DNA of 64,000 nt, from the NCBI GenBank assembly GCA_964036665.1, contig OZ038528.1:2548501-2612500 (forward strand), read 5' to 3'. Position 1 is the stretch's first letter; each line of letters begins with the position of its first letter. Made by a program: the position numbers and the translations under genes. Below the pieces are notes generated by a model. That model worked only from the letters and a program-made list of their open reading frames with translations, was not told where the DNA came from and ran no database searches. This stretch comes from Gordius sp. MW1 (lineage: Eukaryota; Nematomorpha; Gordioida; Gordea; Gordiidae). Shown here piece by piece: positions 54,201 through 64,000 of this stretch.

Positions 54201-57200
54201 TTATATATAACACAGCGAGGGAGATAGAGATGAGGGGTGGGGCACCTCTTATGCATAGCAATTAAAAATAACACAGCGAGGGAGATAGAGATGAGGGGTG
54301 GGGCACCTCTTTCTCATGCATAGCAATTAAAAATCGATAACCTAATATACCCAATGCAAATAGATAGGGTAACGGACAACGGACAACCAAAAACGAGCCC
54401 ATAAATTGCATAGCAATTAAAATCGATTTTAATATGTATGTAATGATAGATAAACAACCAAAAGTGAGTCCATAAACTGCATAGCAATTAATATAAACTA
54501 TAATGATCCATATGTATGACAAAAGTATCAGAGAAAATGTCTATATAATATCTATTTAATCGTATAATTTTCTACATTACATATTCTTTTGTTGTCTAAA
54601 TATTAAAAATTAATTTAAACTTTACCCGTTTTGCGTACTATCTTAAATGGGAAAGTATTTGCTATTTTTAAAATTAAATTGCATTTTATACGTTTTTTAT
54701 ATTTTATCTCGTTGGTTCACGAAGGTAGGTGTCGCGCTGGGTTTCTTAATCCCTCCCATGATGGTTCCGAACGGATCCATTAAGGAAATAGCTTACGGAC
54801 TTAAAACCATGTTTTACACTATTGCCATAATCTCAACAGCCATTTTTGGTCTCATTACTTTTGGTTAGTTAAGCCTCAATTTTCTTTTTTATATACATCA
54901 AATAATTAAATTGTATTTTTTTTTCTAAGGAATTATAAATTTTTTTAAAAAAACTAATGAAATTAAAATCAAATAATTTTTTGAAATTTTACCATAATAT
55001 ATTACTCTTACGCTTTTGGGTCATTCCTGTTTAACAAAATTATATCACAAATGAACACTAAAATGAAAAAAAAATTTGCAGTATGCCTTTATATTTATAA
55101 AGGTGGAAAAATAAAACATATAGCAATGTTCGAAGTTAGGGTAGAAACACGTCTATTTATATAACTGAAATATGCCTTGGAATTAGTTTTCTAGCAATGC
55201 GTTTAAAGTTATATGAAAAAGAAACTTTAAAAAATGTCTAAATTTATCAACTAAAAACGTCTTGAAAGTAACTCATACTAGTTTTAATAAATTTTACAAA
55301 GTTTTAATTTTGCATTTTAAAACATAGTTACGATATTTTTGCATATGAAAGGCTGTTTTATACCAGCTATATGCCCGATTATAAAAGAGTATAAAGACGT
55401 GCGTTATTGGTAACTATTTATTTTCATATTTGTTAACATAATATTTTAACTAATTTTATTATTACTTAATAAGTTATACCAATTACCCGTTATTTAATTA
55501 TTACAGTTTTACAGCAAAATAAATAAACCAAAAAGTTTCAACGTTTTCTACTAAAATATTAAGGACTATAGATCTCAACTACCTAGATTAAGTCTTTCGG
55601 GATGACAGCTTCCCCGAAAAATTACATTTAATAACATGTATATACTAGAGTTGTAAGGATGGCTGAGTTTTGTTGACCTCGAACCGTTTTTACAACACTA
55701 GAGTATACTTATATTAAAGTTGTTATATTATGTGATTACGTATGCGTTGTTTAGTGTATAAAAACGGGCCCAAAAAACCGCCGTCGCCAGCAGAAATGGC
55801 CCTCGGCTCTAACGACGATTACAAAGCCATCCAATTCAAGCACTCCCTGGCTTACATGATGAAAAGTCGCAATTTTTTGCTCCTCTTTTTGACTTATGGT
55901 ACGCATAATCCACAAACTTCTCAACGCCAACTGGGGTCAATTTGACCCCAGTAGTCAGTTTAAATACCAACTCTATAAATCGAATCCAGTTTAGAATGTG
56001 TGATAAGAGTACAATTTCATAAACAGGGTAGGATCTCAGCTACTATATTTGTTATCATAAATTTAATTATGAATTATATTTCATTGCATTTCTTTAAAGC
56101 AAAATCATAGTTGGGGCAAATGCCCCCTAGCTCTATTGGATAACTACATTTTTTGAAAGATATTACCGATAAGAGAACTTCAACTCGTAAAATCACAAAA
56201 ACATTAATTATGAATGCTTTTTTTTGGTTATTTACCACTTTCCTATAGGTATACTGACGGGGAACTTTTACGCAGTTTCAACGCTCCTCAATCAAGTCGT
56301 TCTGACCTATTTCCCCGTAAGCATCACGATGTTTTTGTATTAAATGCAATTTTTTTACCTCGCTCCCTTGCCTTTTATTATTGCAAATAGAGGAATAAAA
56401 TCAATAATAAATGCTAATGTGCTTTTTCTGTTGAAATATTTTGAAATTTATGCTATTTTTTAGGATTATTAATATTTATAAATTACTCTAGATTAATTTT
56501 GCAATCAGATTTGTTTTTGGGTGATTTTTGGGTTATAGCTAATTTTGTCAATTCAAGCTTTTTCTTGATCCTTTCCCTGCTTATTACAAATGTACGATAC
56601 GAAGGAAGTTGATACAATTGCTAATTTATTGCAATTATTGCTATGCAATCTATGTTTTGGTTGTCCTGTTCTGTCCATCCTGTCTAACTTGTGATTTTTC
56701 AATAATTCCCGTGGAAACTTATACGGGTTTTTAATGGCTGTGGACCTATGCTTCTCCAAAAGACTTTTGTTTTGCTTTCGCATATAGACTAGCTAATGAC
56801 CGCTGGTTGACTTTATTTATTTTGACCTCGCCCGAACCCTAAGCCCATTTTTTACGAATGCTTTAAATATAATCGATAAATTCGGTCAATTTGTAAATGC
56901 ATTTTAATTAAAGCAAAACAGTTTGATCTTTGAATTTAGAGTGTTTTTGTTTATTACGATGAAACGTTGTTAAAAGCCGAAACCCGCGTTTCCCATGGGA
57001 CCTTTCAGAGGCACATTTAATCTTATTTAAAGGAGAATAGTAGAGAAATATCTTAACAAAAAGCGTTTTTTTAGCTTAATTAAACAGTGAGTGAAGTAAA
57101 TTTTTATATGATATTTCCCATGGATTATGTATCTTATTTTTTATAATTACCGAAAAATTGATGATTATTTAGATTTCATTGCTCGTCTTAATGTAATTTA

Positions 57201-60200
57201 CCATAGTATTTGCTCTTTGTTTATAGATATAGGTAGTACAAAGGGTTAATAAGGGGGAATTTATATATTTAGTTCAATTTTAATTAAAATATTTGTCATT
57301 TTGCCTTTCGCTTATAGCTCAGTCTTTTTACCTCCCCTGGAATTTAACAGGGGAAATATTAAATTATAAATAAAATTTATTGATTTTTTTTAAGAAAACA
57401 AGTAAAGATTGCAAAATTTTACTAGAAACAACCCTTTTTACCCTAGCCCCCTTATATTTTATAACTTTGTAGAGTTACACCCCTGAGGTTTGATTTAGGG
57501 TTAAATTATAAAAAAGTTGCACATTATAAGCAAGGAGGACCGATTAACAATTTGGATTTAAAGAAGCAGTACGTGTTTAGATCTAAAAACTACTTTGTGT
57601 ATACATTTAAGTCATAATATCGGATTTAGATTCGAATCGCGCGAATTTATCTTTTTCTAAATATCCGATTTAATTTCATGGGTCATACTCTGTTGTAATT
57701 ATTAATATTTTGTTTTTTTGATGTTTAAAAAAGTTTTTTTTTGTTTATTTTAACTCTTGAGTACCCAAAAATTTACAAACATATAACATTTAAGCTTAGG
57801 AAAAATTTTGCATCTTACAAAATGCTGTTATGTTCTGCGTCTGAAATGTAAATCTGGTGTGAAGTCGAAGTTAAGACAGACTATGTTATAACGCGTACCA
57901 CGAATTTTGCTGCGCAGCAAAATCTGATATCAAGACAAGCCCTAATAGTTAAATTTCAGAAATTTTCATAGTCAAATTGAAAGTATTTTTATGGCTTTTA
58001 GCGCTTTCGCTAGCCAATTTTCTCTTTTTTTCCTTTGGTGAAACCGCTTTTTATGGTGTGCATGCAATTAAGAATGGAGACAATATAATTGCGGTCGATT
58101 ATATGTATCTATGGTATTAGAGACGTCATTACAAAATGTGCAACCTTGAAAACGGATGACAATTATGGAAGAATAATAATAATGATAATAATTGGTTTGA
58201 AAGTAATTACCGCCACAACTTGCAAAATAACATAAAAATGTGTTTTTCAGATTATTATCTATGGAATGTGTGTTAATCTATCATCCTTTTAATAAGTGGT
58301 TGGCGCTTTATAAAGTTAAATTGTGAAAAATAATTACAAAACCAAATTTTATGTTGGTTATTTCTAAAAAAACTCTTATTCCTTTTTTTCTGGAGTTATT
58401 GTAAGGTCGGTGCGAGTGCCTTTTAAAGGACTTCATCAGAGTGTTAGATGTACCGTTCCCATTTCCAAAATAAAAATATCACTTTAAAATAGTGGTAAAT
58501 ATTATTGGCACAAGATAATAATTTCATCAACATATTTAGATTCATTTTATTGGCGAGAAATGTTTTATTTTAATTTAATTATTAAAAACATACTTGTAAA
58601 TAATCATATTTAAATCATTTTTTTATAATAAAATTTTAATGTCGGTGAATTAGAATGAAGAACTCAACGCGGGACGTATAGGTTTGACCATGGTTTTAGC
58701 AGGCCTTCTCGGTTCGGTTATAGCTGGTATTTGGCTGGATAGAACTAAAACTTTCAAGTTTAAAAAAAAATAATTTTTATATTTACATGTTTTTTGTAGA
58801 AATTTTAATTTTTTTTGATTTTTTGCCTTAATTTTAACAAAAATTCATTACAAAATGTTGTGATTTTTTGCATTTGTTCCACGTCAATCTATAAATTATT
58901 TATAAAAAACAATGAATACCTTAAATTGTTTACACTTATTCGCCTTATGCTTACATAAACAATATTTTTAAATTTTTTTGCTCTAATTTTTGTATTAATT
59001 TTTTAGTATATTAAAATAAATTTTACTTCTTAAAAAAATCAATAATACTAATATATATTGCAAATTATTAAAGTATAAATTTAAATTATGATTTTTCTTT
59101 TTTATTAAACACGCAGAATGACAACTTTGGGCATATATATTTGCGCCTTCGCTTTTATGCTTTCCTTTACATTTACCCTAAAATTCCGCAAGTTATGGGT
59201 CGTGTTCCTCAACATAGGACTGCTCGGGTAATCTAACAATTTATAAATTCATTGTTAAACTAGATAAACGTAAACAGGGGGACGGGGGCACGGAGTGTCA
59301 ATTGCCCCCCCCCCCCCCGTCCTTATTTGATTTTTTAATTTAACGACTAAATGATTCAAGTGTGTTTTTTTAGAAATATCAACCTGCACTTCTATTTTAG
59401 CCTAACAATTTGAGGATCTAGTGTTGTAAAAACGGTTGGATTTTGTTTGGTCGGCCTTTGGTTTTAGTCGACCAAACATAAACGGTTTAGTCGACCAAAA
59501 TCAAAGGTCGACCAAATAAAACCCAGCCGTTTTTACAGAGCACTAGTTTACAGGTTTATAGTGGATGCATATTAACAAAATTTTGCCTTTTTTGTCCTAG
59601 GGCTTTAGTGATTTTATTTGACTAAATTTATCGTTAGATTCTTCATGAACGGTTATCTGCCGGTGGGATTTGAATTTGCTACAGAAATAACTTATCCCCA
59701 TTCCGCCGGCATCTCGTCCGGTCTTTTAAACGCGTCCGCTCAAGTAAAATGACATTCAATTCTCAAGCGACATTTTTCGCTTTTTAAACTCTGTGTCAAA
59801 CTTGAAATTCCCACAAATTTTAAAAACTAATCTAATAATGTGGGTCGGTTTTATTATTGCAAAGTGTTCTTGCTCTATCACAGGCTAGATAAATAGCTAA
59901 ACCGAAAATTTCGCTTAAAAAGCGCTTGATTAGAATATTTAGTCCTTGGTACTTTTTTAAATGGTATGAAAAAATTATATTCACGACTAAAAAAATATAA
60001 AAACGCGCTATAACTAAACGGATGGCATTGATCTGTGTATGGAAATTGGATTTAACGATTTCCATTGTGGTCTTTTGCCTTAACGATTTAAATTTCATCT
60101 AAAAAACACTGTAGGGTTTTTCGCAAAAAATTAGCTTGGGATAGCGCTTTTACTCTGAGTTCGAGTGTTGTTAATCTGTACCAAAGAAGCTTATTGTCAC

Positions 60201-60920
60201 CTTAATCTTATCATAACTATAAGTTTGTAAAATTTTTGGCATGCAAGCTTGTATTGTTAATTTGAAATTTTTGATGTTACATAGCTGTTTGGAATCATAT
60301 TTACCATCGGTATGGGTGAATTAATCGAAACGGTGAATGTTCAAGGCGGAAATATATTTCTTTGCGTTTCCCTTTTCTTGGGCACCATCATAACTAGTAA
60401 TTTTATTATCAAAATTATGAAAACCTTATTCGCTCTTTTTAAGTTTTATCTTTAATTTTAAAAAGAATTAGGATTTTAAATGTTTTTTAAAGTCTTCAAT
60501 TTATTTTTTTAGTCTTTATACAATCTAAACTCAAGAGGGAAGGCGTTAACATCAAACACCGTGAAGCGGTAAGTGCCTATTCAACGTCATATAACATATA
60601 CGTGCAGCTAGGATTTTAAAATCCAATTTAGAAACATTTACATATGCTTTCCGTTTTTTATAAAGTTGAAATCTATTGTTTTTTGGAGATTATTCGTACT
60701 AAATACTTTGATGTTTTAATGTTATAAGACTTGGTAAAATTTATGAGACTTCAATATGAATTTATTTTATTGTTTAAATGCGATTTGCTGTAAAATTTTA
60801 TTATTTTCCTCATAGAAAAAAGCATACGAAATAACGTTAAATAATGCCAACGCTGACACTGCTGATAAATTGACCAACATCATAACCTCATCTACAAATG
60901 GAAATGTTACTATTGATTAA
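44665..60920 (+). CDS. FLVCR: FLVCR-family major facilitator transporter
   Basis: Ten exons join in phase to 493 residues: 44665-45201, 54725-54863, 55755-55898, 56249-56316, 58654-58757, 59117-59227, 59638-59743, 60285-60396, 60513-60568 and 60816-60920. The protein is a 12-helix MFS transporter of the FLVCR1/FLVCR2 family (SLC49), reported to move choline and ethanolamine and earlier described as a heme exporter. Diagnostic blocks: [13 protein letters not shown] in helix 1, [63 protein letters not shown] and [13 protein letters not shown]. Trp58 and Gln403 sit where the substrate-contacting Trp and C-domain Gln are expected; a third contact, usually Gln in GNQ, is Glu179. The N-terminus is a short polar cytosolic tail, the C-terminus hydrophilic. 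It cannot be assigned to FLVCR1 or FLVCR2. Confidence 0.95.
45202..47240 (+). other. FLVCR intron 1, unique 5' part
   Basis: AT-rich. At 46078-46200 repeated GAACGCGTTC palindromes follow a TTAGTGTTGTCAATG start, resembling a hAT terminus with subterminal repeats. No transposase frame was convincing. Confidence 0.4.
47628..48600. repeat. CCAAT satellite block, unit 1
   Basis: About seven copies of a 105-125-bp monomer. Each has TTGGCCAATGGTCATTTTTT followed by CCATTGGTCAGCAGCC, then a variable part and an AAAAAACGAAAAAAA run. The two CCAAT boxes face each other and can form a 7-bp stem. Confidence 0.88.
48620..48830. repeat. TTGCATAGCAATTAAAAGTA tandem block, unit 1
   Basis: Three to four tandem copies of a roughly 65-bp unit (TAGTTAAATTGCATAGCAAT, then AAACAACTTTTATTTATG and TTTATTATATAAC). 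One copy is truncated at 48675-48710. Confidence 0.85.
49139..49317. mobile_element. MITE, CATGGGCGTAGCC family (array unit 1)
   Basis: The ends are ACCGTAGCCAAGGGGG and GGCTACGCCCATGG, with GGGGCAACTGCCCCCCT inside. Confidence 0.8.
49507..49693. mobile_element. hAT-like MITE, GTGTTGTAAAAACGG family (array unit 1)
   Basis: The ends are TAGTGTTGTAAAACGGC and CCGTTTTTACAACAGTA, with exact duplication GTCAAGGA (49499-49506, 49694-49701). Confidence 0.9.
50287..51260. repeat. CCAAT satellite block, unit 2
   Basis: Near-identical repeat of the 47628-48600 block at an offset of 2659 bp. Confidence 0.88.
51799..51974. mobile_element. MITE, CATGGGCGTAGCC family (array unit 2)
   Basis: Same insertion as 49139-49317, duplicated with the array unit; the G-run differs by about one base. 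Confidence 0.8.
52165..52351. mobile_element. hAT-like MITE (array unit 2)
   Basis: Same insertion as 49507-49693 including its flanking GTCAAGGA, so the unit was duplicated after the MITE arrived. Confidence 0.88.
52985..53975. repeat. CCAAT satellite block, unit 3 (variant)
   Basis: About eight monomers in a different order of subtypes from units 1 and 2. Because most monomer lengths here are multiples of three, an open frame of 290 codons (52841-53713) runs through it. Confidence 0.85.
54000..54440. repeat. TTGCATAGCAATTAAAA repeats, unit 3
   Basis: Degenerate tandem copies, interleaved with two GGGAGATAGAGATGAGGGGT segments and ending in the CAACCAAAAACGAGCCCATA motif. Confidence 0.75.
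54725..54863 (+). CDS. FLVCR: FLVCR exon 2
   Basis: It begins [15 protein letters not shown] and includes [18 protein letters not shown]. Acceptor CACGAAG, phase-1 donor TTTG|GTTAGT. Confidence 0.9.
55646..55700. mobile_element. Minimal hAT-like MITE (55 bp)
   Basis: Internal deletion copy: TAGAGTTGTAAGGATGGCTG joined to GAACCGTTTTTACAACACTA, with near-duplication GTATATAC / GAGTATAC. Confidence 0.65.
55755..55898 (+). CDS. FLVCR: FLVCR exon 3
   Basis: It encodes the central loop ([13 protein letters not shown]) and the start of helix 7 ([12 protein letters not shown]). Phase 1 in and out. Confidence 0.9.
56249..56316 (+). CDS. FLVCR: FLVCR exon 4
   Basis: 68-nt exon encoding [20 protein letters not shown], the most conserved helix-7 segment. 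Ends at CCC|GTAAGC. Confidence 0.92.
56625..56830 (+). repeat. Interspersed repeat, copy 2 (CTATGCAATCTATG)
   Basis: Parallel to 34345-34530 with the same ordered blocks. It lies in FLVCR intron 4. Confidence 0.7.
56840..58650 (+). other. FLVCR intron 4, no further feature
   Basis: AT-rich intron sequence; no repeat ends or coding motif were identified. Confidence 0.4.
58654..58757 (+). CDS. FLVCR: FLVCR exon 5
   Basis: It encodes [20 protein letters not shown] and WLDRTKTF, matching the [17 protein letters not shown] blocks. The donor is an unusual AA|GTTTAA; using it restores Lys across the junction. Confidence 0.88.
59117..59227 (+). CDS. FLVCR: FLVCR exon 6
   Basis: It encodes helix 9-10 sequence ([20 protein letters not shown] ... 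FLNIGLLG). Acceptor ACGCAG, phase-2 donor GG|GTAATC. Confidence 0.88.
59419..59545. mobile_element. hAT-like MITE, GTGTTGTAAAAACGG family
   Basis: Short hairpin-type copy in FLVCR intron 6 with ends TAGTGTTGTAAAAACGG and CCGTTTTTACAGAGCACTA. The right end has a 2-base insertion and no target duplication is seen. Confidence 0.8.
59638..59743 (+). CDS. FLVCR: FLVCR exon 7
   Basis: It encodes [16 protein letters not shown] and [10 protein letters not shown]. The final Gln is the C-domain substrate-contact position in the family. Confidence 0.93.
60285..60396 (+). CDS. FLVCR: FLVCR exon 8
   Basis: It encodes [15 protein letters not shown] and [16 protein letters not shown] (last helices). Phase-1 donor A|GTAATT. 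Confidence 0.9.
60513..60568 (+). CDS. FLVCR: FLVCR exon 9
   Basis: 56-nt exon encoding [19 protein letters not shown], the membrane exit and the basic cytosolic tail. Confidence 0.85.
60816..60920 (+). CDS. FLVCR: FLVCR exon 10 (terminal)
   Basis: It encodes the polar C-terminal tail [19 protein letters not shown]..., ending NGNVTID and TAA at 60918-60920. It is not conserved, but in phase and directly preceded by CATAG. Confidence 0.8.
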   Translation, partial: KKAYEITLNNANADTADKLTNIITSSTNGNVTID

Positions 60921-61659
60921 TAAGATAAGTGTTAAATTACAAAAAATACATTTAATTTTGATGTGTATATCTTCCAGTTGAGAAAAATCAGTTGTGAAAC
61001 AACTTCTCGAATTATTATGGATCATCATTTATTGAAATTACTCTATGTGTTGCCAAAAAATCGTGGATATTCCACATTTTAAAAATTAATAACTATTGTA
61101 TATTTATTAAAGATTTTTAAAACGTCTATTTATATTTATTAAAATATTATTCACATATCACGTTTTGTATGTTATTTTATTTTCGCTTTTTTTGTTTTGT
61201 TACGACCACTGTCAATTGGAAGCAATCGCTATTTGTTATGAATGTATTTATTATTACAGTATTATTGTTGTAGATACCCGTTTATGTTTTTCACCTATTT
61301 TAAGTTGATACTAAATGTTTATTAGGCATTATAGTAATTATTACACGCTATAGGCAGAATGTTAAATATTTACGTTTTCAGCAATTTAATTTGATATCTT
61401 ATTTAGTTAAAAAGTCAACATATATTTTGTTATTAGCTGTTGTACTTGTATGTTCATTATATAATCCAAACTTTATCAAACGCCTTGTAAATTTTTTTTA
61501 CTAGCAAGCCTATTTTATTGTATTACAGATGTTGTTAAAACTTCTCATTTTTCTCTGCCAACTGGACGGGACCACTCAGATTGCTTTAAAAATTTTAACA
61601 ATTGGTTTAGTATCTATCGAACTACAATACTAATATGGGTGAATATCACACAAGTGGTA

Positions 61660-61785
61660 TCAATGTTTTAAAAACGGCTAGGTTTTGTTTGGTCGACCTG
61701 TAGTCGAAACTTGAAAAACGGACTAGAGCCGGGTATTAGTCTTAGTTGAACCAAATGTCGACTAAACAAAACGCAGCCAACACTA
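61660..61785. mobile_element. hAT-like MITE, degenerate copy
   Basis: The left end is GTTTTAAAAACGGCTAGGTT; the right end has lost the CGTTTTTA part and reads CGCAGCCAACACTA. Confidence 0.6.
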
Positions 61786-62094
61786 GTGTGTGCTGTGAAA
61801 ATAACATCAATCATAAAAATAAATTACAGATAACAAAGTCAAGATTAATGTGAACGCCTAGAAATCTAAATTTGGCAATAAAGCTATATAGAATTATAAG
61901 TAAAGTTTAAAAGCTTAATTAAATTTATAAATGGTTGTTAAAATGGATTTCTTAATTTAGTCAAGGGAGTAGGGCATAACTTCTGCCCTTCATCTTCCAT
62001 TCTTTTTTAAATACTTTTTAATTGATTTTTCAAAAAATCATCATCCCCTCAAATCATTTTAAATCTTTTGACATTTACACCAGTGTATAACTAG

Positions 62095-63580
62095 TGTTTC
62101 GATCTCGTCTAGGTCTCGAAAGCAAAATCTCTTCCCGTCTCGGGTGCAATCATAAAAATCTCGTCTCGATGAGAAATCTCGATATGCTCGACTTTTAAAA
62201 TTTTTTAACCTTTTACGGTTTCTCTTAATTTATTAAACATTATCATATAGATAAAGAAAAATAAAAAATGGCAAACCAGTTTTCTATTAAAAAACCTTTA
62301 TAAGCATGTCATTTACATATTTGAACTGGGACTCTTAATTAGCGTGGGCAAAAATAAGTAATGCCTTTAGATAAATAATTTAAGACAAGATTTTTCCCTT
62401 TGATATAACTACCTAAACTATTGGATGTTTATTATTTTGTTAACGTGTGGATACCTATAATTTTATTGTTCCTAACATAAGTAATTAGCTAGACACATTA
62501 CAAAGTTGTAAAATAAATAATAAAAGTAAGATTGCCCCCCTAAAAAAAAATTTCAATACAAAAACCTTTAAAAATTAAAAAAATATGTTTTGCCCCCCCC
62601 CTAATTAGCCAGAGGGGGGCAGCCGGACCCCCTGCCCCCCCCCCCCCCCGGCTGCCCCCACTGCCTAATTAGGGGAGTTGCTTTTTTTTGGTCGCCGGAA
62701 AATTTTTGGATAGTGAAAAACCTTATTTTTTTTGGTCGCCGGAATATTTTGCTCTCAGGAAAATTTTTGAATAGTCAAACAAAAAAATTTTGTTAAAAAT
62801 AATCTGCCCCCCCCCCCTAATTCAAAATTTGGGTACGCCCATGTTAACAAAGCTTATCTTCGTGTATATTAGTCTAGTGAAGAATCGCCTTCAGTGACTT
62901 TATATTGTTAAAGAGAATGTAAATGGCAACAAATGCATAACGTGATGGCTTGAGAAGTGCAGAGGTTAACTATAAGTTTAAGCACAACAAACTCTTGGTA
63001 GAAACTTTTGGTATGAAGGCAATCGTACTGTATGCACAGAAGTCGCTTTGGTACTCCAAAAAACTTTAGCAATTGTAACCAAATTTATAATGTTATTTTG
63101 ATTATAAATTATCTTCATATCGGACAGGATGATGTAATTGTTGCCAAAGTGAAAAGTATTATTCACCATTTCATCCACTTTAAGCCTTATTATATATATT
63201 AATGCTAAGGATATAAATCTAAAAACTAAAAAATTATTTCATGCCCTAATAAAACATATTTGATTGACCAAGTTAAAATTTGAATTGTAGGCCGCTACTT
63301 GCTTTCTTAAATAACGCAATATTAAAGGTATTCTAAGTATATTAATTTAACATCCTAAATATGAATCACAAAAATAAAATGTAAACAACTAAATTGACTA
63401 AATTAGGATTAAGATGGTCGATAAAGATATTTTAGAGCCGAGATCTCGATGATAAAACACTTGTATCGTCTCGTTTCGTGATCAAAATTCTCGTCTCGAT
63501 ATCGGCTCAATTTTTCAAAATCTCGTCGCCTCGGTTTTGTGAAACGAGATGAGATCGAGCGAGATTTTTATCGGATTTTT
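62095..63580. mobile_element. Inverted-repeat element with TCTCGTCTCG ends
   Basis: Repeated TCTCGTCTCGAT/ATCTCGTC motifs at 62103-62190 are mirrored by GAGATCTCGATG and CGAGATGAGATCGAGCGAGAT at 63437-63570. The ~1.3-kb interior holds a G/C-run MITE at 62520-62843 and no coding frame. No target duplication was confirmed. Confidence 0.5.
62520..62843. mobile_element. MITE-like G/C-run element, CATGGGCGTAGCC family
   Basis: Only the right end is typical (GGGTACGCCCATG). The interior has GGGGGGCAGCCGGACCCCC and several C-runs, and a TTTTTTGGTCGCCGGAA segment present twice (62684 and 62729). Confidence 0.5.
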
Positions 63581-63831
63581 CGCTTTTTATGAATGTCAAA
63601 CTGATCCGCTATTATTTAAATAGCAGATAGCTGAATTTTCCATAATTCTTAGATTGTTATATTAAATGCTCTTTCAAAAACTAGACTCAAAGTCGTTTGA
63701 ATCATGTGCAGAATTTCGAGGGTTGGTCTAATTATACAGTTCTACAAAATTGACTGTGTGATTCCAACCCGTTAATTTATTATAATTTTGATAGACAATT
63801 TCATGGTACAATAGTGTGCAGAGTTGTTAAA

Positions 63832-64000
63832 TTGCTAACTTGCTTCTACTCCAGCTACCATCTGCTCGAGTTTCTGTTCGGCCCTCAAGCAATGCTACTG
63901 TTCTGCCTAGTGTACCGAACAGCGAGCACATATTGTGCTAACGCGCATATTAAGCAACTCAGGGTGCGTGTTCGCGTCTGGAGTTTAAGCAAGTTAGCAA
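63832..64000. mobile_element. Inverted-repeat MITE at the window edge
   Basis: TTGCTAACTTGCTTCTACTCC at the left has its complement GGAGTTTAAGCAAGTTAGCAA at the very end of the window. It may continue beyond it. Confidence 0.7.

Overview
This is an AT-rich metazoan nuclear window. All three protein genes are split by GT-AG introns, there are no operons or ribosome-binding sites, and more than half of the sequence is visibly repeat-derived. Three animal genes can be recognised and assembled exon by exon with consistent reading phase: an ARMT1-like (DUF89) damage-control phosphatase on the minus strand (about 4.8-6.35 kb, first exon not found), a CABIN1-like (calcineurin-binding protein cabin-1) TPR protein on the minus strand (about 12.1-39.0 kb, 27 exons, at least 1615 codons), and an FLVCR-family transporter on the plus strand (44.67-60.92 kb, 10 exons, 493 residues). 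A tRNA-Pro(UGG) gene lies at 3556-3627. The phylum cannot be fixed from the window. Very short introns (34, 43, 43 and 49 bp) beside multi-kilobase, transposon-filled introns suggest an invertebrate.

Layout. 1-2.3 kb: decayed Ty3/gypsy reverse-transcriptase remnant followed by low-complexity DNA. 3.2-3.7 kb: a MITE and the tRNA. 4.8-6.35 kb: ARMT1-like gene. 6.9-11.2 kb: a 112-bp tandem duplication, a 680-bp hAT-like element with 8-bp target duplications, and two LINE remnants. 12.1-39.0 kb: the CABIN1-like gene. Its introns hold a MULE-like transposon (21.58-24.39 kb) with comb-like ends that was itself hit by a 5'-truncated LINE (22.43-23.76 kb, 16-bp target duplication), several MITEs, and a 2.4-kb near-palindromic foldback element (30.96-33.39 kb). 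39.0-44.6 kb: intergenic space between the divergently transcribed CABIN1-like and FLVCR genes, with a second GTATCGG-type hAT element. 44.67-60.92 kb: FLVCR gene. Its 9.5-kb first intron carries a 2.66-kb unit repeated in tandem about 2.6 times, itself containing a roughly 105-125-bp satellite built on paired CCAAT motifs. 61-64 kb: MITEs and inverted-repeat elements.

Two short inverted-repeat families dominate. One has TAGTGTTGTAAAAACGG termini and 8-bp target duplications (hAT-like). The other has CATGGGCGTAGCC termini and G/C homopolymer runs. The three genes have no obvious shared pathway: ARMT1 family members are metal-dependent phosphatases, CABIN1 is a calcineurin/MEF2 and HIRA H3.3-chaperone partner, and FLVCR proteins are plasma-membrane or organellar transporters. 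Their proximity looks like ordinary gene neighbourhood.
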